From Chlorokybus atmophyticus (taxonomy: Eukaryota; Streptophyta; Chlorokybophyceae; Chlorokybales; Chlorokybaceae): DNA of 64,000 bases. The position numbers were made by a program, and so were the translations under genes. Below, one piece after another: positions 49,930-62,410 of this stretch (the first letter of the stretch is position 1; every line of letters starts with the position of its first letter). The DNA lies in the NCBI GenBank assembly GCA_009103225.1, contig RHPI01002090.1:879168-943167 (forward strand), read 5' to 3'. The notes under the pieces were generated by a model. It worked only from the letters and a program-made list of their open reading frames with translations. It searched no databases and was not told the DNA's origin.

Positions 49930-51223
49930 AAGTAAAGGGTTGGGCAGATGACATGGTAATGCTTGCCGCGGTGCTGCCCTTTTGCCATGGCAGTCCCGCT
50001 GAAGTTGAACTTCCCGGCAATGCAACACGAATTGCAGCCCTGTGTTGGCACAACACAAAGACAATCAGTCAGTTTGGTAAACTGTGTAGCTCTGTGTAGC
50101 TGATGTGGTAAACAAGGCGTTTATCGGCACAATCTTTGTGTGCAGCAACTTATCACAGTCAACTATCTGGAGATGCTTTGCTGCTTGCTGCTTTATGCTT
50201 GCAGCGTAGCATCATGTTATTGGTGTCAACCAGTATACCCTGCAGTTGTATGTACTACTAAACCAGGTACACTTTTGACACAGCAGCGACACAGCGCACG
50301 TCAGAACTGCAAACACCTATCGCACTGTGCCTCTGACGCAAGCAAACGAGCTGCGACTGCTGGCGAACAGGGTTTGGGACAGAGCCAACGAGAGGATGGT
50401 GGTGGAGAGGGAGGAGAAAAAGGCGGGGGAAGTCCTGTTGGGCTGCATGTGCGTGGATGACTGAGCTTGGAGCTGCAAGACTGATGTTAAGCACCTTGTG
50501 TACAGGTATTGCAGTGAGTATGTGCTGCTCACAAGGGGCTGTGCATGCTAGGGGTAGATGTGTTAGATGAGAGAGCATATAGCCTGGTGGTGATAATCTT
50601 GAGTTGTTGTGACTGTGGATGGATTGCGCTGCTACATGTGGCTGTGCAAAGCTGTAACATTAAGCATGTTATGTGTGATGGAGTACCCCGTACACAGCCC
50701 AGTGCAGCAAACAAGAAAGCAAATCCTAACAGCAGCAAGATAGCACACTCCAACAGCAACATCAAATTGCGTCACACAAGTTACAGCAAGCTTATACAGC
50801 AATCTTGACCACCATCCCCAGCCCTCTCCCCTGTTGTGCAGACCTGCAGAACCCTGATGCATACTATACTGCTAATGAGCCTGTCCTGGTCAACGGTTGT
50901 TGGCCTGATAGCAGAGGAAACAAATTAAGCAATGACAAGGCGATAAACGCCTTACCACCAGTGCAGAAACAACACAAAGCATGTGCTGATCACGTCAGCA
51001 GCGCCAGCTTGGCAGGTTGACGACTTTGAGAGCGTTGCTCACTTGACAGACAGAATTTTTCATGGAGTCTGCTACAAACGACAATCTTGATAAGTGTCGA
51101 TTCAAAATACAAACCTTGAATGCAATCACAAACGCAGGCAGGTACCTGATGAGGGTGACACGCCATGCCACTGAGAACACCAGCCGTGGACATGCCGTGT
51201 AGCACACAGTCGCCTTGGAACCT
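49930..51223. other. Intergenic region between SPATA20 and Era (convergent)
   Basis: About 1.3 kb without a supportable gene. A purine-rich patch at 50385-50440 explains one open frame. Otherwise nothing distinctive; the ends are presumably 3' UTRs. Confidence 0.55.
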
Positions 51224-53738
51224 TCACCGTGAAGGTAGCACCTTGGCGTATAAGTACAAGTGGACCTTGCGGGTGAAGAGCTTCTCAAGCTGCAACCTTG
51301 CCGCAGAGCCAATGCCCCTGTATTACCCACGCAGTCTTGGCACGTTGTTTCTCATACCACACGTGTATGCCATCCAAACCATGGTGATGACCGCAACCAG
51401 ACCACTGCACCTGCGCTGCATGATTCGTCACAACCCACTCTTACTGACCTGATCACATCCCCGTTGCGACCAACAAGAATCATGCGCTGCGATTCACTAC
51501 TGACATAAGCAGCCACCTCCAGCTTTAGATCGCCATTCCGAAAATCTTCCCACTCGAGCAGCTTCAGCTGCACGAGGTACGGAACCTCCTGCAACAGCCA
51601 ATGCAATCTACCATGATAACCCATGCCGGCATTGTTGCGCGCATGACCGTATCCTTCAGCAGAGCAACAGAAAACGCAACTAGTACTTCACTAAAAGCAC
51701 AATGCCAAATTCTACGTAATGTTGTGCAAGTGCTGGCTCAGAACGATTGTGAACTTGACAAGGAATCATGCGCGCTCAACAGCCCAAACGATTCAACCCT
51801 TCGATGACGAAATGTCAGTGCCAAAGCACCACAAAACCAATACGATGACAATGCAACATTGCTCAACAATACCCGACGCACCTGATGGAGCTGTGTGTAA
51901 ATGTACTCTCGGATGACCTCCAGAACTAGCTCATCATCTGCCTGAGCGGTTTTCGCCTCGGGGGGAAACTCCCATGGCCGGTTAGCCGCCTGGATCAACA
52001 TGCGCTGGACATGAGTGTCCGCGCCAAGAAACAAACCGTGCTGGACAACTCCATGATCATGCGCAGATGTCAACGGAGCTGTCATGAGACAAGCGTACCA
52101 GACTGAACAAATGCTGCTTCAGTTCCTCAACGCCAGAGCCATTTATTGCTGATATCATGAAGCAACTGCGTGAGCAAATATTATTAATTAGTGCATGCAA
52201 AGCTGACACTTTCGAAGCAAAAGAAACGGAGCATGCACAGCCTATAAACTTACTGGCTGAACGTGTTCTGCTGCATCAACGCCTCTGCGAGAGGCAAAAG
52301 CAGCTTCTTATTCTTGGCTCCCAGCAAATCCACCTTGTTGAGAACAAGAACAGCTGGAGGAAGATCTTCATAAAGTGTGTTCAACAACCGCTCTACGCGT
52401 GGATCTGGACTGAAAACCAACAATCAGGTACAGCATGGGTTCTCTAAACCAGTCATGAAGTGCGCTACCTGCACACACATGCTGCACCACATGCCAGCAC
52501 GTTTATACAAACATTCTGCACAACACTAGCACTGAGTATAAACTCACTGCAAGGCCTGGCGATGAGCATCGACCAGCATCATGAGCACATCGCATCTTTC
52601 AGCAGTGCTCCATGCAGAGGACACGGCCGATGGGGACGGCCACTTCATGGAATGCCCTGGCCGCGGTTTACTCACGCCGGGTGTGTCATACAACAACTGC
52701 GGGGTGCGGTCACCATGGTGAGTAGCATGCTCGCCTAACATCACGCTGACTGCCACAATTGAGACGCGCCAACACAAATGCATATTGACTGCTTACCAGC
52801 TGCACATCACCAGTGGTGGAAACACCAACTATCTCCTTTCGTGTGGTACCCGTTTTGGGGGACACTGCGGTAATCTTATTGCCAACCTGCATATGCAGAG
52901 TGCGTTGAGGCAGGTGACGCATGGTTATTGCGCATGTGTTGCCAGGTGGGCAGGCGGGGACACGCTTTGCATGCGCGACACTGACACTCAACCGAGAACC
53001 AAGCTTATGCAAACATTGATTTTGCTCTGCTGTATACCCGCTTGGCTGCCAAACGACAAGACCATCAGATTACCAGCTTGTTGGTAAGCTCCGACTTGCC
53101 GGCGTTGGGGGCTCCCATGATGCCTGCTCTGAGCAGCTTCTGCTGCTCCAGGGGCGGGATGACCGCATCCTCGCCCTCCTCCTCCCCGAAACCATGGTGG
53201 TGTTGCCCGTCAACGCTCTCCTCCGCTACAACCGAACCGCCTGAAGACGAAGCAAACAGCTGAGCCGAAACTGCCTCCGCCACTGAAGCACTCCAATTGA
53301 GCTTGCAACAGAAGCTAAGACGCAGGTAACCAACATAAGCTGCCTTGCAGCTGTTACCTGTTACGACATTGGTGTGAAATACTGAGTGATGAGCTAAAGA
53401 CGCTGCAAGACCTGGCCCAAGTTTAAGTGCTCTGCTGCCTCCTCCTGTAAGCCAAGACCGACAGGCGACACCCTGGCGGAACAGCGTTCCGAGCCGACGC
53501 ATCAAGTAAGGCTGGCCTAGCTTGTCCAAGCATCACCAGGCTGTCCGACTCTCAACCAGCCAGTCCAATTGCTGCTGCAAAGCACAATTGAACAGTACGA
53601 CTGCGTCCACTAACCGCTCTGGGCCACCACCGCCGCGGCCGCCGCTGGCACCGCCGCCGCTGCAGAGAAATGCACGAGCTTGATAGCCGCGTGCAGCGAT
53701 GTATGTGGAAAGGCAGCTTGATATCGGTGCTGTGACAT
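51224..53738 (-). CDS. Era-like GTPase with KH domain, probably organellar
   Basis: GTPase that binds the 3' end of small-subunit rRNA and helps 30S-type ribosome assembly, in eukaryotes in mitochondria or plastids. Exons I can fix, high to low: about 53074-53301, 52797-52886, 52548-52696, 52254-52409, 52099-52165, 51882-51989, 51449-51588, 51224-51317. G1 is GIMGAPNAGKSELTNKL, switch TGTTRKEIVGV, G3 DTPG, G4 LNKVDLL, G5 MISAINGSGVEELK; then REYIYTQLHQEVPY and the KH segment ending VGRNGDVIRGIGSAAR, then a KVHLYLYAKVLPSR tail. The 5' part is uncertain: ATGs at 53840 (with a His/Pro repeat), 53738 and 53502 are all possible, and at least one more exon lies between 53302 and 53738. The Ala/Ser-rich N-terminus fits a transit peptide. 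Head-to-head with the RING ligase gene. Confidence 0.85.
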
Positions 53739-53838
53739 GCGACGTCCAACCCTGGACACTTGGCGTGGTAAGCGGTGAGCCGTGGCGAGGTGTGGGTGTG
53801 GGTGTGGGTGTGGGTGGTGGTGGTGGTGGTGCGCTGCC
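53739..53838. promoter_or_regulatory. Short divergent promoter with GGGTGT repeats
   Basis: About 100 bp separate the preferred Era start from the RING ligase start. It contains four GTGTGG-type repeats followed by GGT triplets (about 53790-53832), which could form a G-quadruplex on the plus strand. Confidence 0.6.
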
Positions 53839-55926
53839 ATGGGGGCTGCGATCAGCAGGCGGCGAGGCGACCGCCGTCGCCGCAGGTCGTCGCGCGGCGT
53901 GAGCGGCGATCAGGCGCAGCAGGCGGGCGGCACGGTCCCAGGGGGCAATAATAATGGTGCGACGCTGGCACAGGCTCAGCAGCTCCAGCTGCAGGTGCCT
54001 GGCTTGAGTATGATGACTCGTCTTCTCTTGACTTGTAGTGCTTGCAGTAGCTGCTCGTATATACTGAAACTGGTGCCCTTGCCCGCCCGCCTGGCCCGGC
54101 CGGCCTGCGAACGTTGCTGCAACGTAATTGCAGATTTCTGTTTTGACCCGCAGCTCATGGCAAGCAATGTGCTGCGCTCCGCTGGCGTGACCCTAGTTGG
54201 TATCAATGGAGAGCGTTTGCAGGTTAGGAACGATCACGGCATGTAGTTTTGCGTTTGTGTTGTGCGTTTTCTACAAGGTTGATGCCTGTACAAACTCACC
54301 ATCTTGCGTGCTTTCATGAAATAGTCTTGGACTTGCTAAGCGCTCTGTCCTTGCACAGCTGCCTCAGATGCCACAAGCTGAGATGCGGCGGACGTGCACC
54401 ATACGCAACGAGGTCAATCTCAAAAAGAAAACATTGCGCATAGTGCGAGATGAGGGTGCACCAGACACTTGTCGGGTAGCATTCACACTAGACGCGGCTT
54501 GTCCTTGCAGGTGCATTCCTGTGCTACGCGGAACGCACTCAACTTCCAACGACACGCAGCTAAACCAGTGTTTCTTGCAGGGTTTCGGTAATGTTTATGG
54601 CCATGGAGTCTTCTGCAGAATCAGATGCACCGGCAACGTACGTGTGCTTTCTCTTGTTACTCTAATTGACATGCAATCATACTCTGTCGCAACTGCAATA
54701 CTGAAAGACGGTGCCTGCTTGCTGCCCAGCAGAATAACCCCTCGTGACACATCAGCAACCAGTCCACCCATTCGCTATGAGGCAGGCCTTGGCCAGAGTT
54801 ACATCCAACAGCCGTTGCATGGATTAAAGCTTTCTCAGCATACGGTGAGTTTCTGAAGGTATTCATCTGGTGGGTGTGCTGTTATGTATACAACCCTTTA
54901 TACAGCATGGTGGTCGCAAGAGCACTGCTTGCATGTCTGCAGCTCTACATGTTGCTGTTGCTGGTTTGCAGGAGGAGGAACTAACCTACAGTGGAGGCAA
55001 TACATACCCTGTTGTGGTTCGGTTGGAAACTGAGGCAAGGGTACAACTGCAACACTGAGCGTTTTCTTGGCTGGTTTGCCTCAATGTGGTTGATCAATGC
55101 CTCAGTTATGCAAATCCGCTTCACTTGACGCTCTGCTGCTGCAGGAAGCTGCAGGAACCAATGGCCAAAACCAGACCACATTTGCTACATTCGCTCGTAA
55201 CGTAAGTGGTGCTTGCTGCCATTTGTGGCAATCCATGCCAGCAGCACTGCTATGTTAGCTTGGATTTCTCCCGTTCCTGTGCGCATCGCCTCGTAACAGC
55301 TGTGGCCATGCTGCAGTCAGACGGAGACTGGGTGCTGAATACATTAAAGCAGAAAATCTGGATTGACAGTGTGACTTATGAGCTGCAAGAAATCTACGGA
55401 ATAGAGCAGAATGGGGAACAGACCGAGCTGGATGGGCTGGACAGTGGCAAGGTGTGTGTCCAGTGCACCCTTGGAACACTCAACATGATGTCACTGATGC
55501 ATACCCGTCCTCGCATGCTTCCAATCTGTAGGAGTGCGTCATTTGCCTCGCTGCGCCGCGCGATACTACTGTACTTCCTTGCCGGCACATGTGCATGTGT
55601 ACAGACTGCGCACGCGCTTTGAGCTATCAGACCAACAAGTGCCCTATCTGGTAAGTGCTATTATAATTGGGGGATGCAGAAAACACTTGTGCAATTGGTT
55701 GACGCTGCTCCCGTGCAGCCGCTGCATGGTGGAGCAGCTTTTGCAAATAAAGAGCAGGAGGCCAGATGACGAGGTCAGCAACATGCAGAACAGAAGTGAC
55801 GCAGGTTCCACAGCTCCGGCAACCGCTGGTGACGGTGGCTTGCAGCCTGTGCTTGGCTCTACTGAGAGTTCAAGATCCAAAATGCCAAGCATACCAGAGC
55901 CAGGTTTGGATGTCAAGCCCACGTGA
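53839..55926 (+). CDS. RING-type E3 ubiquitin ligase, LUL/LOG2 (MGRN1-like)
   Basis: Membrane-associated ubiquitin ligase of the plant LUL/LOG2 and animal MGRN1 family. Ten exons: 53839-53994, 54154-54222, 54359-54510, 54581-54637, 54730-54844, 54972-55040, 55145-55201, 55317-55451, 55532-55650, 55719-55926; 378 aa. It starts MGAAIS, a likely N-myristoylation signal, then an Arg-rich segment. The family DAR2-type domain is seen as [25 protein letters not shown] then [14 protein letters not shown], and [15 protein letters not shown], and [12 protein letters not shown] precedes the RING. The RING-HC finger (about 271-312) is [20 protein letters not shown] then CTDC and CPICRCMV, with all zinc ligands present. 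The Ser/Pro-rich tail is variable. Exon 6 may alternatively end at a GC donor nine bases earlier. Confidence 0.92.
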
Positions 55927-58097
55927 GAGCGCTGTTAAGTACACATTGTGCATAGGTATGATAGTGGATGCTATGGTATTGATTGGTGGTGTATCAACTT
56001 AATGTATCGTACTTGGGTTTGTCTTGGAGACTGACACCGACAGTCGCGCACATGATACTCACCGTCTCAAACATAGACCTGCGGCTGGTACAATTAGTCC
56101 AACGGCATTCTTTGAGAGAGAGACAAGACCAATGAGTATTCCGGTATACAACCATAGCCCGTGAGGTGCAATGCTAGGTGTAGTTCAGAGGGTAGAGGGT
56201 GCCCACTTACAATCGCAAGAGAGGGCAGATCAATAGTGAATGAAAACGTCATAATGCATGTGGGCGCACTTGCAGCCGAGTGGGCTTAATATTAATTGCC
56301 CCTATTGATTGTCTGCCCCCCTGCAGTACTACTCACTCTGCAATAGCTGCAGGCGTTTGCAAATATGATGTAATGACACATATCTGTACCCCTGTGCTAG
56401 GGTTAGTGGGCTTCTCTTAAGGGCCCGGGCCAGCCCATAGTTCTTGCTCTTGCTGTTGTTGCTTGCATACGTGCTTGTAACTGCTGTGCTCTTGTGTGAT
56501 TTTACTGCTGCTGAATGTTCACACACTTGCTTGCTACTTGTCCATGTATACGGGGTGCTGCATTGCACATGCTGGCATATGCGCACTCGGTTGCTGCACA
56601 TGCTACAGTCACATGCACACGCACAAAGCATTCACCATGATCATCATATTTACACCACCACCGCCAGGCTATGTGCTCTACCTACTTAGCTACCCTCTAC
56701 ATGTACAGCCCCAAACAAGCACATAGTCAGTTAACATACCTGCGCACATGGGCCATGTATGCAAAAACCAATTATAACATAAAGTGCACCACAATGCATG
56801 TGGCACTCGCTATTGCCGTGTGCTCGCACTATCCGCCCAATGTCGCGTCCTCCTCTGTCGTCAGCGATACCGGGTGCAGGCATCTCCAGCCGTCGGCTGG
56901 CAGCCGGGCATCACCTCCATCGCCGTTCCTCATTAGAGAATCTCTCTTGCCTGCGCTCGCTACAGTGTGCACGCCTTGCACTGTTGCAAGAGTGCGACGA
57001 AGCTGCTCAAACTACGCCTGGGCAGCGTTGAATCATACACGGCCTTGTGCGGGACATATTGAAGAGGGCGACGGCGGTAGGGATGGCATTGGGGATGGCG
57101 GCTGTGGCAACGCCACGATGCTAATCATGATAGTCATCTTAATTAAATTAAAACGCCGTATCGAACTTGTTACATATGCTTAATGCACCCCTCCACCCTT
57201 GAGTACCCTTCCTCTCTATCACATTAACATGCAATCATTGGGTTATCAGCGCTGCTACCACGTCTAACACACATGCACGCCGTTGTACGCTACACACCAC
57301 ATGCACGGGTACTACTCTACATGAATGATGCGTTTGCCTCAGTTGTTGAGGGACCTTGTGTCACCAGTGCATCGCTGTTGCAGTCGATGCTTTTCTCCAT
57401 GAATGTTATGGCATGCGCGCTTTAGCGCGCAGCGTGCGCCTAGCTTACAAGCTACACGCACCAAGTGCTTCAAGCATCGATGCTCCGCCCCTTGTACCGT
57501 TATGTGGCGGGCGCACAGACGGAGAACATGCTGAGAGTGCTCCTCGAGCGTGCCGTGCATCTCCATTGCAAGGCGCCCTAAGCATCGATGTCGAACTTGA
57601 TGCTTCTTGCTCCACAAGTGCCATGGCCTGCGCACGCTTCAGCACGCAACGTGCGCTTAGCTTGCAGGCTAGACGTAAGAAGTGCATCAAATATCGATGC
57701 TCCACCCCTCGTACCGTTATGGAACGCGCGCACAGACGGAGAACGTGCTGAAAGTATGAGCATGCCGTGCGTAGCATGTATGAGCATGCCGTGCGTCCTC
57801 AACGCTAGCAAGTAAACAATGTCTCTGGGTTACCGTACTTGCGGCGTGTAACAAAGGGGGTTCCAACTGCTAGGCTATGATAGCAAAAGTTGTTACCATG
57901 AGGCATGTGACAAGTTATACCAAATCCGTTACATGGCTTTTGATTGCGTTGGCCGCACGTACCGTTAAGCCCACCCGCTCTCTACACGATGTGACAGTAA
58001 CGCCAAGTATCATCTTTATATTGCGACTGGGTTTCGTTGCCACAAGTTCGAGGCCTTGCAACTCTCCTGCGCGGCATAAAACCAGACCGCTTGCGGC
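55927..58097. other. Repeat-containing intergenic region
   Basis: About 2.2 kb after the RING ligase gene. Contains an imperfect tandem duplication (57407-57790) and short overlapping frames only. The stretch 56400-56720 is pyrimidine/GT-rich. No gene seen. Confidence 0.5.
57407..57790. repeat. Diverged tandem duplication, about 218-bp period
   Basis: The block at about 57407-57560 recurs at about 57625-57775: both share atcgatgctcc, ccccttgtaccgttatg / cccctcgtaccgttatgg, gcgcacagacggagaac and a gtgctga segment, with many substitutions. A nested 24-bp duplication (tatgagcatgccgtgcgt twice) sits at about 57756-57796. Confidence 0.75.
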
Positions 58098-58175
58098 TGT
58101 AACGGAAAGGTACACCCAATCAGCACAAATCGACAGTAACAGCACCAAGTCCTTTATGGTCGAGTGGCTGTGACA
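58098..58175 (+). repeat. 5' LTR of TRIM-like element
   Basis: Starts TG and ends CA, 78 bp. It shares the core caccaagtc(c/t)tttat with the 3' copy. Confidence 0.8.
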
Positions 58176-59046
58176 TTGGTCATTGGAGCTGGAAACCCGG
58201 GTACAACTTCTGCCTTGCACACAAATTCCGCGTTCGTTGTTTCTCGATCCAGTAACATTGTAAATGGTCACTTCATACAGTCGAAGAGTCTGAGCAGCTT
58301 TCGTCGACTCATTTTGTCTTTGTTTTGACGCAATTTGACGCGCGGGTTCTGGATGCGTCGACATCGACTGTGGGTGATTGGACTTCGTGTGTCGATATCG
58401 TTTCGTGTGTTCGGTCTCTGTCAGTCGACGGCGACGTAGGTCTAATTGTGATGGTCGCGAGCAGACCGATCCGCGATCGTTGATGACGACGGATGTACCA
58501 CTGTTGGAAGCGTTTGCACTGCTTGGGCAGCATGATGCTGTTGGCGAACATTCAAATTGGGTGTGGCGTGCATAGCAGTCGGTGTGGTCTGGGAAATTTT
58601 ACTGGCGGGAAACTATCGGCGGGAAAGCAAGACAAACCCTAACATGGGCAGCCATAGCCAACAGACGTCGACGACGACATAATGGCCGTATTAAATTCTG
58701 TCTAATTTTGTTTATATTGACATAACAGGTCGGATCGTCCTTCGACGACAGCTAGAGCAGCTGCTGGGGCTCTCCGGCTGATTAAGTGCCATCATCGATG
58801 GGTCGCAACTTGCCTATATAACAGACGCGCCGACGTGCAGTAGGCGCGGCAGGACGCGACCTGCCTGTCGCAATGCGATATGTGAGGCCGGCAGTAACGC
58901 GCTCTGCGCGCGCGTTGACCGGTATGGGCCAAAATTAGCCGGTCCTTGGGCTGCGGGGCCGGTGATCGACTTTAACAAACCCCGGGATGATTCCCCAGCT
59001 GAGCATGGGCAGCTGCCGAGGACGTCAGCGTTCTTAAGGGGGGGGA

Positions 59047-59123
59047 TGTAACGGGAAGGTACGTTATAACCACAAATTGACAATAAAAGCACCAAGTCTT
59101 TTATCGTCGAGTGGGCTGTGACA
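59047..59123 (+). repeat. 3' LTR of TRIM-like element
   Basis: Starts TG and ends CA, 77 bp. It contains AATAAA (about 59081), a possible polyadenylation signal. Confidence 0.8.
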
Positions 59124-59128
59124 GCGGC

Positions 59129-60381
59129 TCATAACAAAGCCAGCTTTGTAAGTGAACTCCTCGTCTTAAATCATGTCATGGGTGGCAGTGTGCGTCATAA
59201 CCCACAGCGGAGCAATTGTGCGCCCCGATTGCATCGTCACCCCGCACGTGCAGTGTAACACCTAGGCTGGTAACAAGATGCGACGATCAACGCATAGGTA
59301 TCATGATACCCACCCACCTTGGGGAGTGCAACTCCCGCACAATATTGAGCTTCTGGGGATCGTATAATAAACAAAGCCCACATCCACTGTCACTCCAGGA
59401 GGGGAAGGGGGGGGGGCGGCACAAATATGGCATATTTTGCAGTGTTGGCCTATTGCGCTCACCATCGCCCAGACCTTTTATCATACGTTGATTACACCAT
59501 CAGGGGCACAACAATGTCCAATGTTGCAACAACAGGCATACCTCCTATCACAATTATATACATTATATAATATATATATATATATATATATTACATGCAT
59601 GAAACAAATGAACGAACGTGGCACGCAGCGAGGCCCTTGCCCTATTTGCAATAAGCTATAGCACTACTCATTGCCAACCATAAGTGCGGGGGTATAAGGC
59701 TTGAAGCGGTAGCCATCGATATTATGTTACAAGTGGCCAGGCATCACGTACAGCGCAATAAAGATTAAAAATGCTGGCGTACAGAGTGCATCACCCAATT
59801 ATAGGAAATCGGTATAGAAACTCAATTGTGTATTTGGGGGAGGGAGAAAGCATTGCGTTATTAGTCACTTACATCCCTTGTCCGAGGACACCTTGCATAA
59901 TGACATGCATTATAATGACCAAACATGCATGGTCTGACAGCATTGTGAACCCTCCATTTCGTACTTGAAGTTCACCTTTCTGCACATCAGTGCGAATAGT
60001 GATCACCCGCATATCACATCTTGTCTTTATCGCATGCTCAATACAGGCATAACCTTTACTTGGGTGCCGATTTCCCAATCTACTGCAACAACGTGACATC
60101 GAGCTTAGAACAACAAATTCAGGGCTTAGACAAGTTCTGATAGCCCACTGGTCTCTCAAGGACGCAGCTGGAAGTAGTGAGGCACATTGCCACAATTTTG
60201 CCATTGTAATCAACCAGTGCTGTTCATTGCACACCTGCTAGACTGTGCTCAAAGTGCAACAGATCATCTTGCATGGTGCATGCTGAGCCTATATATAAAC
60301 ACCTTGCTGTTTGGGCAGTTCGGCACGGCACAAGATCATGCAAAGAACTCAACTAGACTAGCAGCTTCAATGGAAGCACAC
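59129..60381. other. Intergenic region with AT microsatellite
   Basis: Gene-free sequence between the TRIM-like element and the 3' end of AP2. It holds a G-run near 59400-59417 and a (TA)n run at about 59571-59591. The right part is probably AP2 3' UTR. I searched it for a second AP2 repeat on the minus strand and found none. Confidence 0.55.

Positions 60382-62410
<2,029 letters not shown>

Larger units (their letters stand above)
58098..59123 (+). mobile_element. TRIM-like miniature LTR retrotransposon with 5-bp target-site duplication
   Basis: Complete structural layout of a small LTR element, 1026 bp. The 5' LTR is 58098-58175 (78 bp) and the 3' LTR 59047-59123 (77 bp); both begin TGTAACGG and end GGCTGTGACA. 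The element is flanked by GCGGC on both sides (58093-58097 and 59124-59128). The stretch right after the 5' LTR, TTGGTCATTGGAGC, resembles the initiator-tRNA primer-binding site TGGTATCAGAGC used by plant LTR elements, but not exactly. A polypurine tract AAGGGGGGGGA abuts the 3' LTR. The 871-bp interior has no gag or pol similarity. A telo-box word lies at 58634-58642 and a TATA-like CTATATAAC near 58813. LTR divergence of roughly 20 percent suggests an old insertion. Confidence 0.8.

Noticed and set aside
53610-53840. His/Pro-rich minus-strand start at 53840 as the certain Era start
   Set aside because: The HHHHHHPHPHPH run comes from a GGGTGT repeat in the promoter; an ATG at 53738 fits better, though this is not proven.
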